A stretch of DNA of 64,000 nucleotides from Bryoerythrophyllum caledonicum (taxonomy: Eukaryota; Streptophyta; Bryopsida; Pottiales; Pottiaceae). How positions within the stretch are numbered: position 1 is the first letter of the stretch; every line of letters starts with the position of its first letter. Below, piece by piece: positions 36,456 to 49,149 of this stretch. Under the pieces are notes generated by a model. The model saw only the letters and a program-made list of their open reading frames with translations, was not told the origin of the DNA and did not search any database. Location of the stretch: assembly GCA_963971425.1 (NCBI GenBank), contig OZ020518.1, positions 1,069,001 to 1,133,000 of the forward strand, given 5' to 3'. The position numbers and the translations under genes are program-made.

Positions 36456-37090
36456 GGGTCTAAGTAGACAAAGTCTAGCATTAAAAATGCGTTAGAGGCG
36501 ATTAACGATGGGGCTCTACTTGCACCCAGTCTACCCTTTGATTATGGAGTCTTGTAGCGGCTTTTCATGTAGATTACATTGATTATACGGTCTTGAAAGG
36601 TTTTCATTCATGGTCGCCATTTAGTTGTGGTTTGCCGGTGTGAAAGGGACTTTAGCACGGGCAATGGGGGCGACTAAAGGGGTACTTGTTGACCGCTTAC
36701 TAATTCTTGATGTACGGGATTATGAGTCATTTATTTCTTCTCCCTGAGTCTATCTTCTTGATAGTGTGTAAGTGTGTTGTTTTATTGATTAACAGAAATA
36801 ACGTTGGTGGTTTTGTCACCGTTCCTCTGGGTTTGTCTTTAACCGTGCGCTCTCACCTTATTAGCACGATGTTATCTTGCCACGATGCAGTTGTGCACAA
36901 CATGACTCACCACTCAACTTTTTTGCTTTCCAATGACCATCGTGGCCGAGGACTAAGGTTGACTAGGTGTGATGGAGCAATGACATTGCAAGCAAGCTTT
37001 TGACACACACTTTGACTATCATAAGCAAGTAACTTCAAGGGCTCTCAAGAGTCCACACAATTTGGCGCGTGGGAGGCAAAGCTCGGAGAG
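36456..37090 (+). other. Probable 3' end of PHD-gypsy element (PPT and LTR start)
   Basis: After the integrase stop, a purine-rich run (GGGGGCGACTAAAGGGG, about 36664-36682) precedes TGTTGACCGC at about 36688, which would fit a polypurine tract followed by an LTR beginning TG. The right end of the LTR was not fixed. No second LTR was found in the window. Confidence 0.35.
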
Positions 37091-37123
37091 CCCGGAATTA
37101 TTAGAGCTCTGCTAGTGGACCAT

Positions 37124-37273
37124 CACGTGCTAACGGTTCGGTGAAGATGCTCTTAGGGTCTACACTAAATGTGACTAAAACGAGGTTCCACATCTCGTCC
37201 CTGACGACGAACACGGTCGTCCAAGTCCCTTCGACGTCAGCAACAGAAGTCACTCGAAAACCCACGCCACGTG
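37124..37273 (+). promoter_or_regulatory. Two CACGTG G-boxes upstream of the PP2C gene
   Basis: CACGTG occurs at 37124-37129 and 37268-37273; the second lies in GCCACGTGTC, which contains the ABRE core ACGTGTC. They sit about 0.9-1.0 kb before the start codon, upstream of a probable 5' UTR. Plants use such sites for bZIP/bHLH factors, including ABA-responsive ones. Function is inferred. Confidence 0.45.
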
Positions 37274-37478
37274 TCACTGCCAAACGTCGCACCCAAAATC
37301 TCAGCATAAGCCCCACATTCGCTCACTAACTTTCATCACAAGCTCTGCTTCGCCTTCGCATCTCCATCACAAGCTCCGCTTCGACTTTAATCTTCCGCTG
37401 CTAGTATCGACGTGGTCGCGCAACCAGCTCCTCGCGCTCGTGAGGACACATTTTCTGGTGGAGGTTGGTGGGCGCAGG

Positions 37479-37503
37479 TGCTGCTGCTGCTGCTGCTGCT
37501 GCG
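37479..37503 (+). repeat. (TGC)8 microsatellite in the probable PP2C leader
   Basis: Eight consecutive TGC units lie in a GC-rich stretch that is probably 5' UTR of the PP2C gene. A GTATGT donor-like site at 37553 and an acceptor (CTGCAG) at 38112 would remove a leader intron. Confidence 0.75.
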
Positions 37504-38128
37504 GACCGGCGAGGAGCGGGTCCCGGTTCAATTCTGTGCATTCTAGCGCCTGGTATGTCACGCATTCATTTTCTGGTAGATTTGGAAGAAACGTGGAAGT
37601 GGATGCGTACCTTGGTCGATCTCGGATTATTCTTCTTTGGCAATTGTCTGTGGTTCTTGTGATTGTGTTGGTTCTTGGTTTTGGTTGTCTTTCTAGCATT
37701 CTGGTAGGTTTAGAGGAAACACGGAAGGTACTTTGCCCCTTTGAACGGACTTTGATGATTTCTTCTTATGTTTTCTTGAATTTTGGGTTCCTTGAAATGA
37801 ATTGAGGTTTTCTTGGGGGTCGATGTGAGATTTTTTTTCCGATTTTTTTCGAGATAGTTTTGGTTTTCTTTCTAGCATTCTGTTAGATTAAGAAGCGGGA
37901 GTAGAAGAATTTAGTGATTTTTGAAATTTTGGTTGCTTCGAGGTTTTCGTTTTAATATGTGGAGTGTGGATTTCAGGTTTTTCTTCTTAATTGGCACTGG
38001 TCTGTGATTTTACATGTCTTTCGGTCGGTCTAGATTCTTAGAACTCAGCCCTAAGATTCTTTTTGGAGCATGGTTACAAGGGGATAACTGATCTGTTGTT
38101 GTGGATCTGCAGGGATACGGACAACAGT

Positions 38129-39825
38129 ATGGACGGGGAGGAGGCAACAGCGTGGTCCGGGGGCGGCGAGGGCCGGCAGTTGGACTCCGTGACGTTTGGT
38201 TACGCGAGAGTGAAGGGTCTTCGGGACCATCCGATTGAGGATTACCATGTGGCTAGAATGCAGTCCTTTGACGAGAGCGAGATCGGCTTGTTTGCGGTCT
38301 ACGACGGTCATGCGGGGACCGAGGTCGCGTCGTACTTGGAGCAGGAGCTTTTTAACAAGATCTTGGCGCACCCAAACTTCGCGAGCGACCCCAAGAAGAC
38401 GATCAAGGAGACGTACTTCTCCGAAAACAAGAGGTTAGATGTTTGCCTTGGATTGTGGTCTTCAAGTAGCTGCTGTGGTTTTGTCGCAGAAATCTGAGGT
38501 GTGGGGTTGTGTGGTTGCAGAATCTTAGACAAGGCGGAGAACGACAAGGGTTTCATGGCGGGGTCGACGGCCACCACGGCGTTCCTGCTTGATAAAGGTC
38601 ACCGGCTAATTGTTGCCAACGTGGGGGACTCTCGAGCTGTTCTTTGCAGGAATGGCAAAGCGATCGAAGTGAGCGTTGATCACGAGCCTCAGAAACCTGC
38701 AGAGCGAGAAATGGTAAGCATTCTCAGTTTGAATCGCAATTAGAGTGAAGTCTACAGGGTATTGAAAATGTGGCTTTCCTAGGTTTGCGAAAACGAAGTC
38801 TCAGATTTCTGAGTTAAGACGAGTTCAACAGTATTTGCAATAACTCTTGTAAACTGTTCTAATCTCTGAGCTAATCTGCTACTTTTCAGTCAGTAATCAC
38901 ATTAGCGTGAAGTTACAGGGCATAGGAACATGGGGCACTCCTCGAGATCACAAGGTCTGGGGAAATGAAGTCTCAGTTTTCTGAGCTAAAACAAGCTATG
39001 GCGATATTCAGAGGAGTGGAATAACAGATCGAAACTAATCGTCTCGCTGATCTAACCTGCTACATTAGAGTTAGTAGTCAAATTAGAGTGAAGTTGCAGG
39101 GCATTTGCTCTGCTCGAGTTCGCAAGGTTTGGGGAAATGAAGTGTGGTACTATTTATTTTTCTGAGCTAAAAAGGTTCCCTAAAATGGGAGTAATGTGAA
39201 TCTTCTTCTAGAGGAGAAGTGGGTTGCTGTTCGGGGATTTGATTACCTACACTTCAATTTCCTCTGCCTTATAGGTTTATTGCCCAGCTTGTAATACCTT
39301 CTTTTGGCTTTTCTTAAGTCCGGGTTTTAATCTTGAAAAGGAATCATTGACCAATTGAAATTTCTGGGGTTGTGTTATTCCATATTCCTACTGTAGACAT
39401 CACCATGTGGTAGCAATCGGTGATTATCTAAGAGGACTGAACATACTTGGCGTTTGCAGGTGGAATCTAAAGGAGGCGAGGTTGCCTTATCGCCCATGGG
39501 CGGGGTGTATCGGGTAGATAAGAGATTGAACATGTCTCGCGCATTTGGAGATTACATAATCAAAGAGCATTTGAGTGTGGAGCCTGATATTTGGGACAAC
39601 AAACTGACTGACGAAGACGAGTTTTTTATAGTTGCAAGTGACGGGTTGTGGAAGGTTATGAACAACGAAGAAGCGGTTGCACATGTTTTAGCACAGGAAA
39701 ATGCAGAAGGGGCTGCGAAAGTGTTGGCAGCTGCTGCGCTTCGGCGAGGAAGCCGGGATGATATTTCTGTTCTTGTAATCGGCCTCAAGGATCTGACCTC
39801 GTTATCGCTGAAAATGAAGGACTGA
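38129..39825 (+). CDS. Protein phosphatase 2C (PP2C/PPM family, plant clade F-like), three coding exons
   Basis: Coding exons 38129-38433, 38521-38713 and 39460-39825 join to about 287 residues, normal for small plant PP2Cs. Introns of 87 bp (38434-38520) and 746 bp (38714-39459) obey GT-AG. Motifs: [30 protein letters not shown] (metal-binding Asp), [46 protein letters not shown] and [11 protein letters not shown], covering the Mn/Mg-dependent Ser/Thr phosphatase core. The HPIEDY variant and short length resemble Arabidopsis clade F members (PIA1/WIN2 type). The Met at 38129 follows an acceptor at 38112; an upstream in-frame Met (38063) would lie in the leader intron. The substrate is unknown. 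Confidence 0.93.
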
Positions 39826-42736
39826 GTTCTTGCCGCTGGAAGTATTGTTGCTCATGTATTTGACCGTGTAGACATTATTTCTGATACGGAATTTCTGATC
39901 AGGAGATACTAGAGAGGTGGAATTTGCGTGCTGAAAGATCCCTACTGTTGCTTCATTCGCTACTGTTGGCCGGTGGCATGGTATTAAGCTTGTGCATATC
40001 AGTGCCAATTACCACGTCTTTTGTAGCCAATTATTGCTTGATCATTTCATATAAACATGGCATATTTTTCACTCGTTTGTTCCCGCTGAATGCTTATTGG
40101 TTGAGAAATAAGCACATTTCTACTCATCAGCTTTTGGATTGAAGATTCTTCAACCAAAATCTTTCATTTGGAGGTCATTTCAATATCTGAATCATGTTGA
40201 AATACAACACTACACATGCCAGTGGCACCTTTCAAGGGGTTAATCCCGAAAGGGTTGTTTCCCCCAAAACCACTCCAAAATTGTCTCGTTCAAAGGAGAT
40301 AGCATAAGATTAATGTAAACAACTTTTTATTGTAATTTTCACCGTAGGATCTTGAAGTTTCATACTACGTGAAAACACTCAAATTCTTTTGTAAACTTTG
40401 ACCAGACGGATTGAAAGACACATGCACTTGAAACGTGCATTATTGTTTTCTTCTATCCTATGGAGATAGGGTCAACGTACTTTGACACAAAGTAATGGCA
40501 TAAATTTTCACTACAAATTACATATATTCTATGGAAATATGTTCAGCCTTGTCATTATCACATCATTGCATGCCAAAAATCACAAGAAATGGAGTTTAGG
40601 ATAAGAAAGAAAGAAAATTGTGCTATAGCAAGGGGTATTGATCATGGCCATTTCCTTGGCACAACAAAAAATAAGAAAAAAGAAGTGTTTGAATTATTAA
40701 ATAGGTGGATTTCAAATCTAAAAGGGCAGATGAATCATCGTGCCTTTCTCATGCCCGAAGCATCCCAGGATTGGAACCTCGATTACCCCCGATGACGAGT
40801 GCGTCTAGGCAAGCCTTGTTCTGCAGATATGCCGCAAGGTTTTACCGAAGGTGTAATGGCTTTGCGGCGTCGACCTTCGCAGTGGAAAGAGAAATGGCGG
40901 AACTCTGTGTCGTAAGTCGGTAGCCATCCAAGCACAAGATTAACTTGTAAAGGACGGAGCTATTATGGACGAGGCTATCGTGTGAGCGGTGAGCGGTGAG
41001 TGGTGAGCAATAAGATTTGGATATTTTAGATAAAAAATAGTTCAGACTTAGATGAAGATTTAAATAATAAAAAAATTCCAAAATATTTTACTATTTATTG
41101 TAAGATTTGAGACCTACAACCGTGGAAAATTTCTCCACAGTAACCGTTGAAAATTCGTTTTCAAGATGAATAAAAATGGGGTAAGTTAGACAAATGAGTA
41201 AAACTGCAACTACTTTGGCAGACTACTTTGGCAGATTCTGTGAAAGGCAATGTCTTGTCTTTTAGATTCTGTTAGCACAATGCATTGTAAGAAATTTAAG
41301 GTAGTAAGATTATGAGGAGTAATTTGATTGATACTCTGAAAATCAGTGGAATCAATCTTGATTTTCATTCTAATATGCGCTTTAATTCTTCATCAAATAT
41401 AAGCGGAAATATTTTAATTTCATTTTTCAAAGATGACACCACATGTTTTGTTCATGTCACCAAAAACGCAAGATTTTTTTGTGATAATTCAAATTATTGT
41501 GATTTTCTGAAGAAAATTTGAAGAATATTCATATCATATACAAATTTTGCGTAAAAAATATGATAATTTCACTGAAGGTGTACATTATTGTGCTGAAACT
41601 TGTGGTGTGGATGAAACTTGCGTGTTCATCTAAAATTAGAAAATTGGTCATCCATGGTGATAGTCCCAAAGTTCAAATTGCAATAACTTACTCAATTTTA
41701 TGTATTTTTCAAATTTACAAATTGGATTGGAAACTAGATTTGATAAAACTTCATTTCATTAGGTGGACTCAATTTCAAAAAACATCATTTTGATGACTCA
41801 AATTCTGATTTAGAACTAAAGCTAGAAGTTTCTAATATACACTACGAGTTCCATGTCACAAACATTTCCTTGTTTAGAGAAAAAGTTACACACTCTATGA
41901 AGGGTATCTATAGTGCATGTGGTACATGCTCTCATTGACAACACCTTCACAAAAACTTGGATGAAAGTAATGTTTTATCATCACATGGGAGCATTTTACA
42001 TTCTTCCATCAACCAGATTTTGGTCGCTGTGACGTTTAAGAGTTAAGGTGTAGGACTTAGCAATCGGAGATGACGAAAGACAAAGTTCGCTGTCACATCT
42101 CAGCCGTTCGTTTCTGCTTTTTATATCCACGTCCTGAGATTGATGTTTTGAGGCCTTGAAACTGAAAACGTTTGCGCCAAGATATATTCTGACATCTGAG
42201 CCATTCGTTATTTTTGTGTAAACTGTCGGATGAAAATTGAGGAGCTCAATTCAGGGAGTAGGGCATGTTTACGAAGTTAACCCTTTCTAATTTTCGTAAC
42301 TGACCTTACAAAATTGAAATTAACCCTGAACCACTAAAAGCCCTAGGCAACTTTCCCTCAAGAAACACTCTAAAATTGCAAATATATAATCCCACAAAGC
42401 TCTTATCATGGACAATCTAGTATACAATTTTTCAATTTTATATTTATTTGTTTTCAAATTTTAGGAACTTGCCGAAAATGGAAAACCTCCTCCAAGGGGT
42501 AAATGGACCTTTAGAGATAAAACGTCAATTGGAAATGTATTTTACTCTATAGTATACAAGAAATGTATCAAAGTTTAGCAAAACTTACACCTTTGGATTG
42601 AAGATTCTTTTACTAACCTCTTTCATTTGGAGGTCATTTCAATATCTGAACATTATTATATCCAAATACGACACCATACGTGTGGAATATTATGGCAGCA
42701 AGTGGTTCTTTTTTACATTTAAGGATTAATCTATAA
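39826..42736. other. PP2C 3' flank and AT-rich intergenic DNA
   Basis: The first few hundred bases are presumably 3' UTR. 40136-40240 and 42593-42725 are diverged direct copies of one sequence (both contain TTTGGAGGTCATTTCAATAT). Two related 20-mers on the pattern GACATCTxAGCCxTTCGTT occur near 42093 and 42191. No gene is recognised. Confidence 0.5.
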
Positions 42737-43628
42737 TCATACTACTAAAAATCATAATCCGCACGGTGAACCACGCAACGATCAATCGCGAAGTCAACCG
42801 TGCAGTGAACTATAGGAACGGTGCAGCCAACCACGCAGTTAATTGCGCAGCCAATCGCGTTGTGAATCATGTTACCTTTCTTTTAATATAGTTTGTAATA
42901 TAAAAACTACATTAAAATGGTTGGACTAATGCGTTGCAAAGCATTAGCTTGAGTTTTTGGGTGTGACAAATTTGCATTTGTGTGTTGTAATTTGTGCTCT
43001 TGATTACAAATTTGACGTTCAAAATATTTTTTGAGTTAAGCACTAAAAGATTGAATTGTAAATTATGAGTTGTAAACTTGGAGTGAAAAAGTTGTGAAGT
43101 TGGAGTTGTGATCTTGGAGGTTGGCATACAAAGTTGGAGTTGCAAAATTGCATATTCGAGTTGTGGAGATTGAAATTACAAGTTTTGAGGTGAGATTGCA
43201 AGTTTTGAGATTGTAATTGTAAATTGAGTTTGAACTTTGTGGATGTGTGAATTTGAGATTGTAATTGCAAGTTGAGTTTGTGGGTGTGTGAAATTGAGAT
43301 TGTAACTGCAAGTTAAGTTTGTGGGTGTGTGAAATTTGCATTTGTGTGTTACAATTTGTGCTTATCCAAAATAAATTTGAAACTCTTGATTACAAATTTG
43401 ACGTTCATAACATTTTTGATATTCCATGTTAAAATGCAAAAAATCTAAAACCTAATTTATTTTTTTCTATTCTATTCTATTACATTATTAGAATTCATGC
43501 ATAGGTATCAAAGACATATTTATATTTTATGTAGATTGTTGTTACCTTTCATTTTTTGTATTTTGTGATATAAAAACTACATTAAAATGGTTGAACTAAT
43601 GTGTTGCAAAGCAAGCACCAACCGCTAG
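42737..43628 (+). mobile_element. Helitron-like non-autonomous element, tandem unit 1
   Basis: 892 bp starting TCATACTACTAAAA after an A and ending CTAG before a T, as Helitrons do (5'-TC, CTRR-3', insertion between A and T). A short stem (GTTGC-AAA-GCAA, about 43601-43612) lies about a dozen bases before the CTAG. Inside are imperfect direct repeats of a roughly 45-bp unit (GATTGTAATTGCAAGTTGAG) and no helicase gene. Unit 2 at 43637 is almost identical. Confidence 0.6.
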
Positions 43629-43636
43629 TCATACTA

Positions 43637-44527
43637 TCATACTACTAAAATCATAATCCGTGCAGTGAACCACGCGACGATCAATCGCGCAGTCAACCAT
43701 GCAGTGAACTATAGGAACGGTGCAGTCAACCGCGCAGTTAATTGCGCAGCCAATTGCGTTGTGAATCATGTTACCTTTCTTTTAATATAGTTTGTAATAT
43801 AAAAACTACATTAAAATGGTTGGACTAATGCGTTGCAAAGCATTAGCTTGAGTTTTTGGGTGTGACAAATTTGCATTTGTGTGTTGTAATTTGTGCTCTT
43901 GATTACAAATTTGACGTTCAAAATATTTTTTGAGTTAAGCACTAAAAGATTGAATTGTAAATTATGAGTTGTAAACTTGGAGTGAAAAAGTTGTGAAGTT
44001 GGAGTTGTGATCTTGGAGGTTGGCATACAAAGTTGGAGTTGCAAAATTGCATATTCGAGTTGTGGAGATTGAAATTACAAGTTTTGAGGTGAGATTGCAA
44101 GTTTTGAGATTGTAATTGTAAATTGAGTTTGAACTTTGTGGATGTGTGAATTTGAGATTGTATTTGCAAGTTGAGTTTGTAGGTGTGTGAAATTGAGATT
44201 GTAATTGCAAGTTGAGTTTGTGGGTGTGTGAAACTTGCATTTGTGTGTTGCAATTTGTGCTTATCCAAAATAAATTTGAAACCTCTTTATTACAAATTTG
44301 ACTTTCATAACATTTTTGATATTCCATGTTAAAATGCAAAAAATCTAAAACCTAATTTATTTTTTTCTATTCTATTCTATTACATTATTAAAATTCATGC
44401 ATAGGTTTCAAAGACACATTTATGTTTTATGTAGATTGTTGTTACCTTTCATTTTTTGTATTTTGTGATATAAAAACTACATTAAAATGGTTGAACTAAT
44501 GCGTGCAAAGCAAGCGCCAACTGCTAG
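43637..44527 (+). mobile_element. Helitron-like non-autonomous element, tandem unit 2
   Basis: 891 bp with the same ends (TCATACTACTAAAA and CTAG followed by T). It matches unit 1 almost base for base at an offset of 899-900 bp. The 8-bp spacer TCATACTA (43629-43636) is itself a partial 5' end, so CTAG of unit 1 is directly joined to a TC start. This head-to-tail layout is expected from rolling-circle replication that runs past the terminator. Confidence 0.6.
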
Positions 44528-45721
44528 TCTTAAATATAAGATTTGGACACGCTATTGGTGAATAGGTAACTTATAAATTATTTAAGGAAGAACACACATG
44601 GAATACTTGCAATCATTGACTTTACATAAAAATGTGACATATATAGGAAGTATATGATGTCATATGTTGTAATTCACAATGTGCATGGCTTTTGGTTTCA
44701 AGACTCCAGACTTGCATAATGTTAGAGTTTGTGAGGAGTAGTTTGCCATATTAGCTAAAATGTGTGAGTGGTATGTAGCAAAGTGGTATGCTTAAGGTTA
44801 GCATAATTCATAGATTGTAAATGGGAAAATGAAGTAAGACAACACTATGATAAATAAACATTTTAAATGGAGAATGTAATATAATCAACGGCCAGATAAA
44901 TGCTTAGTAGGAGAGATAAATGGGGGAGTCTGGAGGCCTAAAAGATTTAGCTTGGCAAAACTGATTTTGTAAATAATTTAAAGGAAATATATTCAATAAG
45001 TCAAAAAGGAGGATTAGGAAATACTTGTAAATGAATGAAATAATAGAGATAATATGTCCCGGAGATATTACAAATGAAAAAGTGATTGAGGATTTGGTTT
45101 GAAGATGAAAAAACAAAGATGAATTAAAAATAAAACGTATTTGACAAAAAGTTAGATGTGCAAAATGAAGTGGTTTTCAAGTAACAAACTCAAATTAATA
45201 TTATTCAGGTCAAATGTTTAGAGAAGGGAACAGAATGAAGGTTAAACATAAATAGTTGAAAGAAACACAGTTGGATAAAAACACAAATATACGAGAGTGA
45301 TTTAAACAGGCAAAAGTAACGGCTAATTTCGTGGACATGGCAAGTACACTATTCACGATGGATGCCACGCTGTAAGTACGCCATGTTGAACCCCAACGTT
45401 GTAATGTGCAAGGATGTAATGCCTTGGTGCACCGCCACATTGTATTTCATTGTTGTGAAGGCCATGGTATTCTGAAATGGTGGCCTTCAATTGGAAGTTT
45501 CACATGAGAATGCTAGTGAGAACGGAGGATGTGGCTTTTTTTCGGCCTAAACCGTTGTAAGGCTGTAAAAGTACACCAAACGTTGCTTTTCCCGCATACA
45601 TTATTTTCTAGCCGTTGCTAAATGCCATGTTTTCTTGTGGTGTGAGAGTATTGTGAGACGTGTATGGTTTGCAATTTAGCAAGTACAGTAGTTCAAAAGT
45701 GGGTTACAAGAAGGAGATTGT
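44528..45721. other. AT-rich intergenic, nothing recognised
   Basis: No coding motif, repeat array or terminal repeat was seen here on either strand. Confidence 0.4.
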
Positions 45722-47131
45722 TGAAAGCATATGGAGGTTTGTCGTAGTACGCGTTGGCAAGTATTCACATCTTAACACAAAGATACCCTTAAGGTAATCG
45801 TTCCCACAGAGAGTCACCGAGAACTACGACTAACAACAAGCCATGATCTGTACAATGTCAACTATACAAAATATACATCAAAAGAAAGAGAGAAAGGTTT
45901 AGATCACAAGGGGGAAACGTTAATTATACCAACCGCCCCACCCCAGTGCTTAATATGGCCCGGATCGTACATGGCTCAGATCCTACATGGCCCGGATCCT
46001 ACACGGCCCGGATCCCACATGGACTTTACAACTATGTACATTATAGACATCCGGGATACTTGCGTATCCGGAGAGTGTTTTATCACCATGAACGACAGTT
46101 CACGGACTCAAACAAGTTTTAATAAACGTCAATTCTTCCTCACAGTTTCTCCAATCACTCCTACTCACTAACTTGGGATGGTTGTGGTGTCACTGGGTTC
46201 CCCCCGTAAGAGGGGATAATGCTTGGGCCTTAAGGACTAACACTACTCTGGTGGCAAATATGCGGTTTACCTACCATTCGAGCTGTGAGACCTTCCTTTA
46301 CCTCAGAATCAGCTAAAGGAGTAGTACGTCGTGGGCTCGCCTAGCTAATAGCCCCGGAGATACCCTATTCCTACTCCATTTCTTCAGGGAACAAAGTCCT
46401 CCTCCTATTACTCCGATGGTCACGGCGCAAATAGGGTTAGTTGGATCTCCTTTCTTCTTTCAAGATAATCCGAGCTGTTAGAGTCGGTCTGGACTTGCTG
46501 TCCTTGGGTCACGCCAGTCTACTCCGTCCTCAACACGAAGGGTTGATGCTATGTAATGCTCGTATGGATCAACCTATCTGACCAAAGGTTGATGCATCCG
46601 GGATCCAGAGTACATCTTCACACTCGATGACATCCTGCCGCCGACCGGTCACACAAGACATATCAAGACTCCTTCCGCACCCGTCACTCCCCCCTCGTCC
46701 TCCCCTAACCACTTATAATCTCACCTGTTATTCCCATCCACCCGGACTAACTCTACTTGATGGAACAAGGAAACAATCACAAGAGGTCAGAGTTCGAGTC
46801 ACCCCAAACTAACAATCTAACCATTTCACCTATTATTCCCATCCACCCGGACTAACTCTATTTGATGGAACAAAGAAACAATGACTCGACGGTTAGTATG
46901 AACTTGAGGAGTGGACTACTTGAGATGATACTCACAGTCATATAGAATCCGAGTTTTCCAACCGTCGAAGGTTTTCTGAGAGCGTAGGTTTAGAATTGAA
47001 CTGAAAGCAAGTACACACATCAAGCAGTGAAGAGAGAGGACACAAGACTCCTCTCTTATACTGCGAAGGACTCACACAAGAGTCCAAACTCAAACGATAC
47101 CTTCTAACTAAAAACGGTGACATTAACTACT
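45722..47131 (-). mobile_element. Probable 3' LTR of a minus-strand Athila/Tat-like element
   Basis: On the minus strand the stretch CTCTGTGGGAACGATT (about 45824-45809) followed by CGTACTACGACAAACC (about 45755-45740) resembles the U5 end of Athila-type LTRs. A TATA-like GTATAAGAGAGG lies near 47060. The proposed end (CAACA, 45722) is not followed by a primer site, as expected of a 3' LTR. 46721-46777 and 46826-46881 are direct near-repeats (TTATTCCCATCCACCCGGAC). The limits are guesses. Confidence 0.35.
45956..46025 (+). repeat. Short tandem repeat, unit of about 16-17 bp (ACATGGCCCGGATCCT)
   Basis: Four imperfect units of CATGG(C)CCGGATCCTA follow one another. They lie inside the proposed LTR. 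Confidence 0.7.
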
Positions 47132-47265
47132 CTTGGCGGCGGTGCTGCCACTCCACACGACGTGCACCGTCAGAGGTCACTTATTACACAAAATCCAAGG
47201 CAAAACCAAAGTCAACCGGGGCCAAATCCCGGACTGAACAGTGACCTACAAACGAAGATCCTGGC

Positions 47266-49093
47266 CTACTTCCGGGCCAGCTCCTTGAGTCTCTTCCGCT
47301 CCTCCCTCCTCTTGCGCTTCTTGGAACTCCAGCTTGAAGTCGGGGTGGGCGCGGCTGCCGCAAGTGCCACCAATGGTGCAAACACATCGGTGGAAGGCGT
47401 GGGTTGGTGAATCGTTGCCCTCAACAAGGTTTCCCTTGAAGGCAAGAAGGAATCCGGGCCATCCGGGGTAAGTGACACCGTAGTCATGCCCGGATGAAGC
47501 CCGCATCGTGTCGGAGGGGCCGATGCCTCACTCGGGGTGCCCATGATGATATCCTGGCCGGATATCTGTCCTGGAGTGTACAAGTAAGAGGAACTCTCAC
47601 TTGCGGTCTTCCCAATGTGAAGCTCGCTAGCAAACTTGGGGCCACAACCGGTGTAGTGTGCGAGGGATCACCGAGTGGCAGCTACGAGGATGCACGGGGA
47701 GTGGGGGCTCCATCGCAACACCCGGGCGTTCCTTCCAACCGCTCTGCATCGGTGTCGTGACCTCCGAAAGAAATGGTCCTGCCAAGACCCTCGAGCTTGC
47801 AAGTTGAGGGGGCAGATCTGGGTTGTCAAGGTCCACCACTTCCTTCTCCTTCCGTGGGCTGTGATCACCGAAGCCACGCTCCTCCGGGTTGGTCTCCGAA
47901 CCCGAGTCCCCATCCTTGTCGGAACTGTCAGAGTCTTCCATAAACTTGGGTAGAATGTGAGTGAGATTGCTCACCAATAACCTCATGTTGGCATAAGCCG
48001 CCTCAACCTTCACAATTTGCTCCATTACGAAGGCAATCACCCGCTTGCTAGAAATGTGGTCATCCCTCTCCAATCGAGCATCGAACATCTTGGCCTTCAG
48101 TACCACATCTGCGGGAAAACGTAATGCTTCGTCTACCTGCTGTAACGCTGCCGCCAAGGCATTGGCTTGGAGAAGAGCCGCCTTGCAACTTCTCTCTGCC
48201 TCCAACGCTCGACTCCTTACCTCTGTCACCTCGAATGTGAGTCGGTTAACCTTCTATTCCATGAGGCGGAGATCGCCAGCTCCTCCGACCTTCTCCTTGA
48301 TCGCAGCGATCAACCCTTCGCGTGGAGGGTTACCCACCAAGTTGCTCGTTTGTCCCAAGGTCCTATCCGAGTCTTCCACATATACGCAAATGGCCTCGAG
48401 TAGCTCGGAGGCTGGATAAGACTTGCCTCCAAGTTGTGCCGGTGCGGTGGGTGCGGCGCGGATGGCTGCGCGGGTGCGGGTAGAGGGGGCTCCTCCCTGT
48501 CTCTGTCTCTGGCGCTTGGGAGGTGGTACAATCTCCTCTCCTGACTGTGATGAGCTGCTCCCTCCTTTAGACCCCGGTTCGGATTCTGATTTTGTCCTTT
48601 CGAACTTCTTCATCATCAGTTGCGTTCCATACGCCATGTCCTCCTCCGGAATGGTCTCCTTGAAATGGTGATAGAGGTGGATCAGAAACGGACAGAGGGG
48701 TGCACGCTTGACATTGTGAATGCTCCTAGTCAACCTAATCACCACATCTTTCACAACGATGGCTCAATTCACCACCCTCACGCCAAAGTAGGAGCCATAC
48801 ACGGTGTTAGTGAGGGTAACCGTCACTCGAATAGGTTTCTCGGGGTGTAAGATCGGTACAAGGAATTCGAAGACTCGTCTGGGGAGGGGGTCCGCGCAAT
48901 CTTGTACCGCATAACCGTTCTTGGCATCCTTGTTACCGAACCTCCCCTTGGCATACTCCTCCTTCTTCGTGCTTGTCCATCCCGCCCCTTGTCGCGGAAA
49001 TCCATACACCTCTTGCCACTTCCCCATGGTCCATCTATCCGGGCAAGCCCGGATGCTATCTCCATAGGGCTCGGGCAAAGGATCTTGCCTCAT
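47266..49093 (-). pseudogene. Unrecognised ORF downstream of gypsy pol (possible third ORF), two stops and a frameshift
   Basis: Minus-strand frames 49093-48764, 48754-48254 and 48229-47627 are the same frame separated by single in-frame stops (TGA near 48761, TAG near 48251); coding character continues in another frame to 47266. The roughly 600-residue product has a globular N-terminal half (WTMGKWQEVYGF, FEFLVPILHPEKP, HVYHHF-like), an acidic Ser/Asp/Glu linker, and a basic end (KKRKRREERKRLKE) like a nuclear localisation signal. It lies downstream of integrase on the same strand, where Athila-like elements carry an extra ORF. I do not recognise the family; a host gene remnant is possible. 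Confidence 0.45.
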
Positions 49094-49149
49094 CTCTCTC
49101 CTTGACCTCCGGTTGATTTCTTTCCTTCAAGCTGGCCTAGTTATGAACT

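Noticed and set aside
42737-44527. Coding genes (77-codon identical frames on the minus strand)
   Set aside because: The frames are in short tandem repeats of the Helitron-like unit with no domain; identity reflects recent duplication.
46785-46805. tRNA B-box-like AGAGTTCGAGTCACC suggesting a SINE or tRNA
   Set aside because: No A box or cloverleaf could be built upstream; it lies in retroelement DNA.
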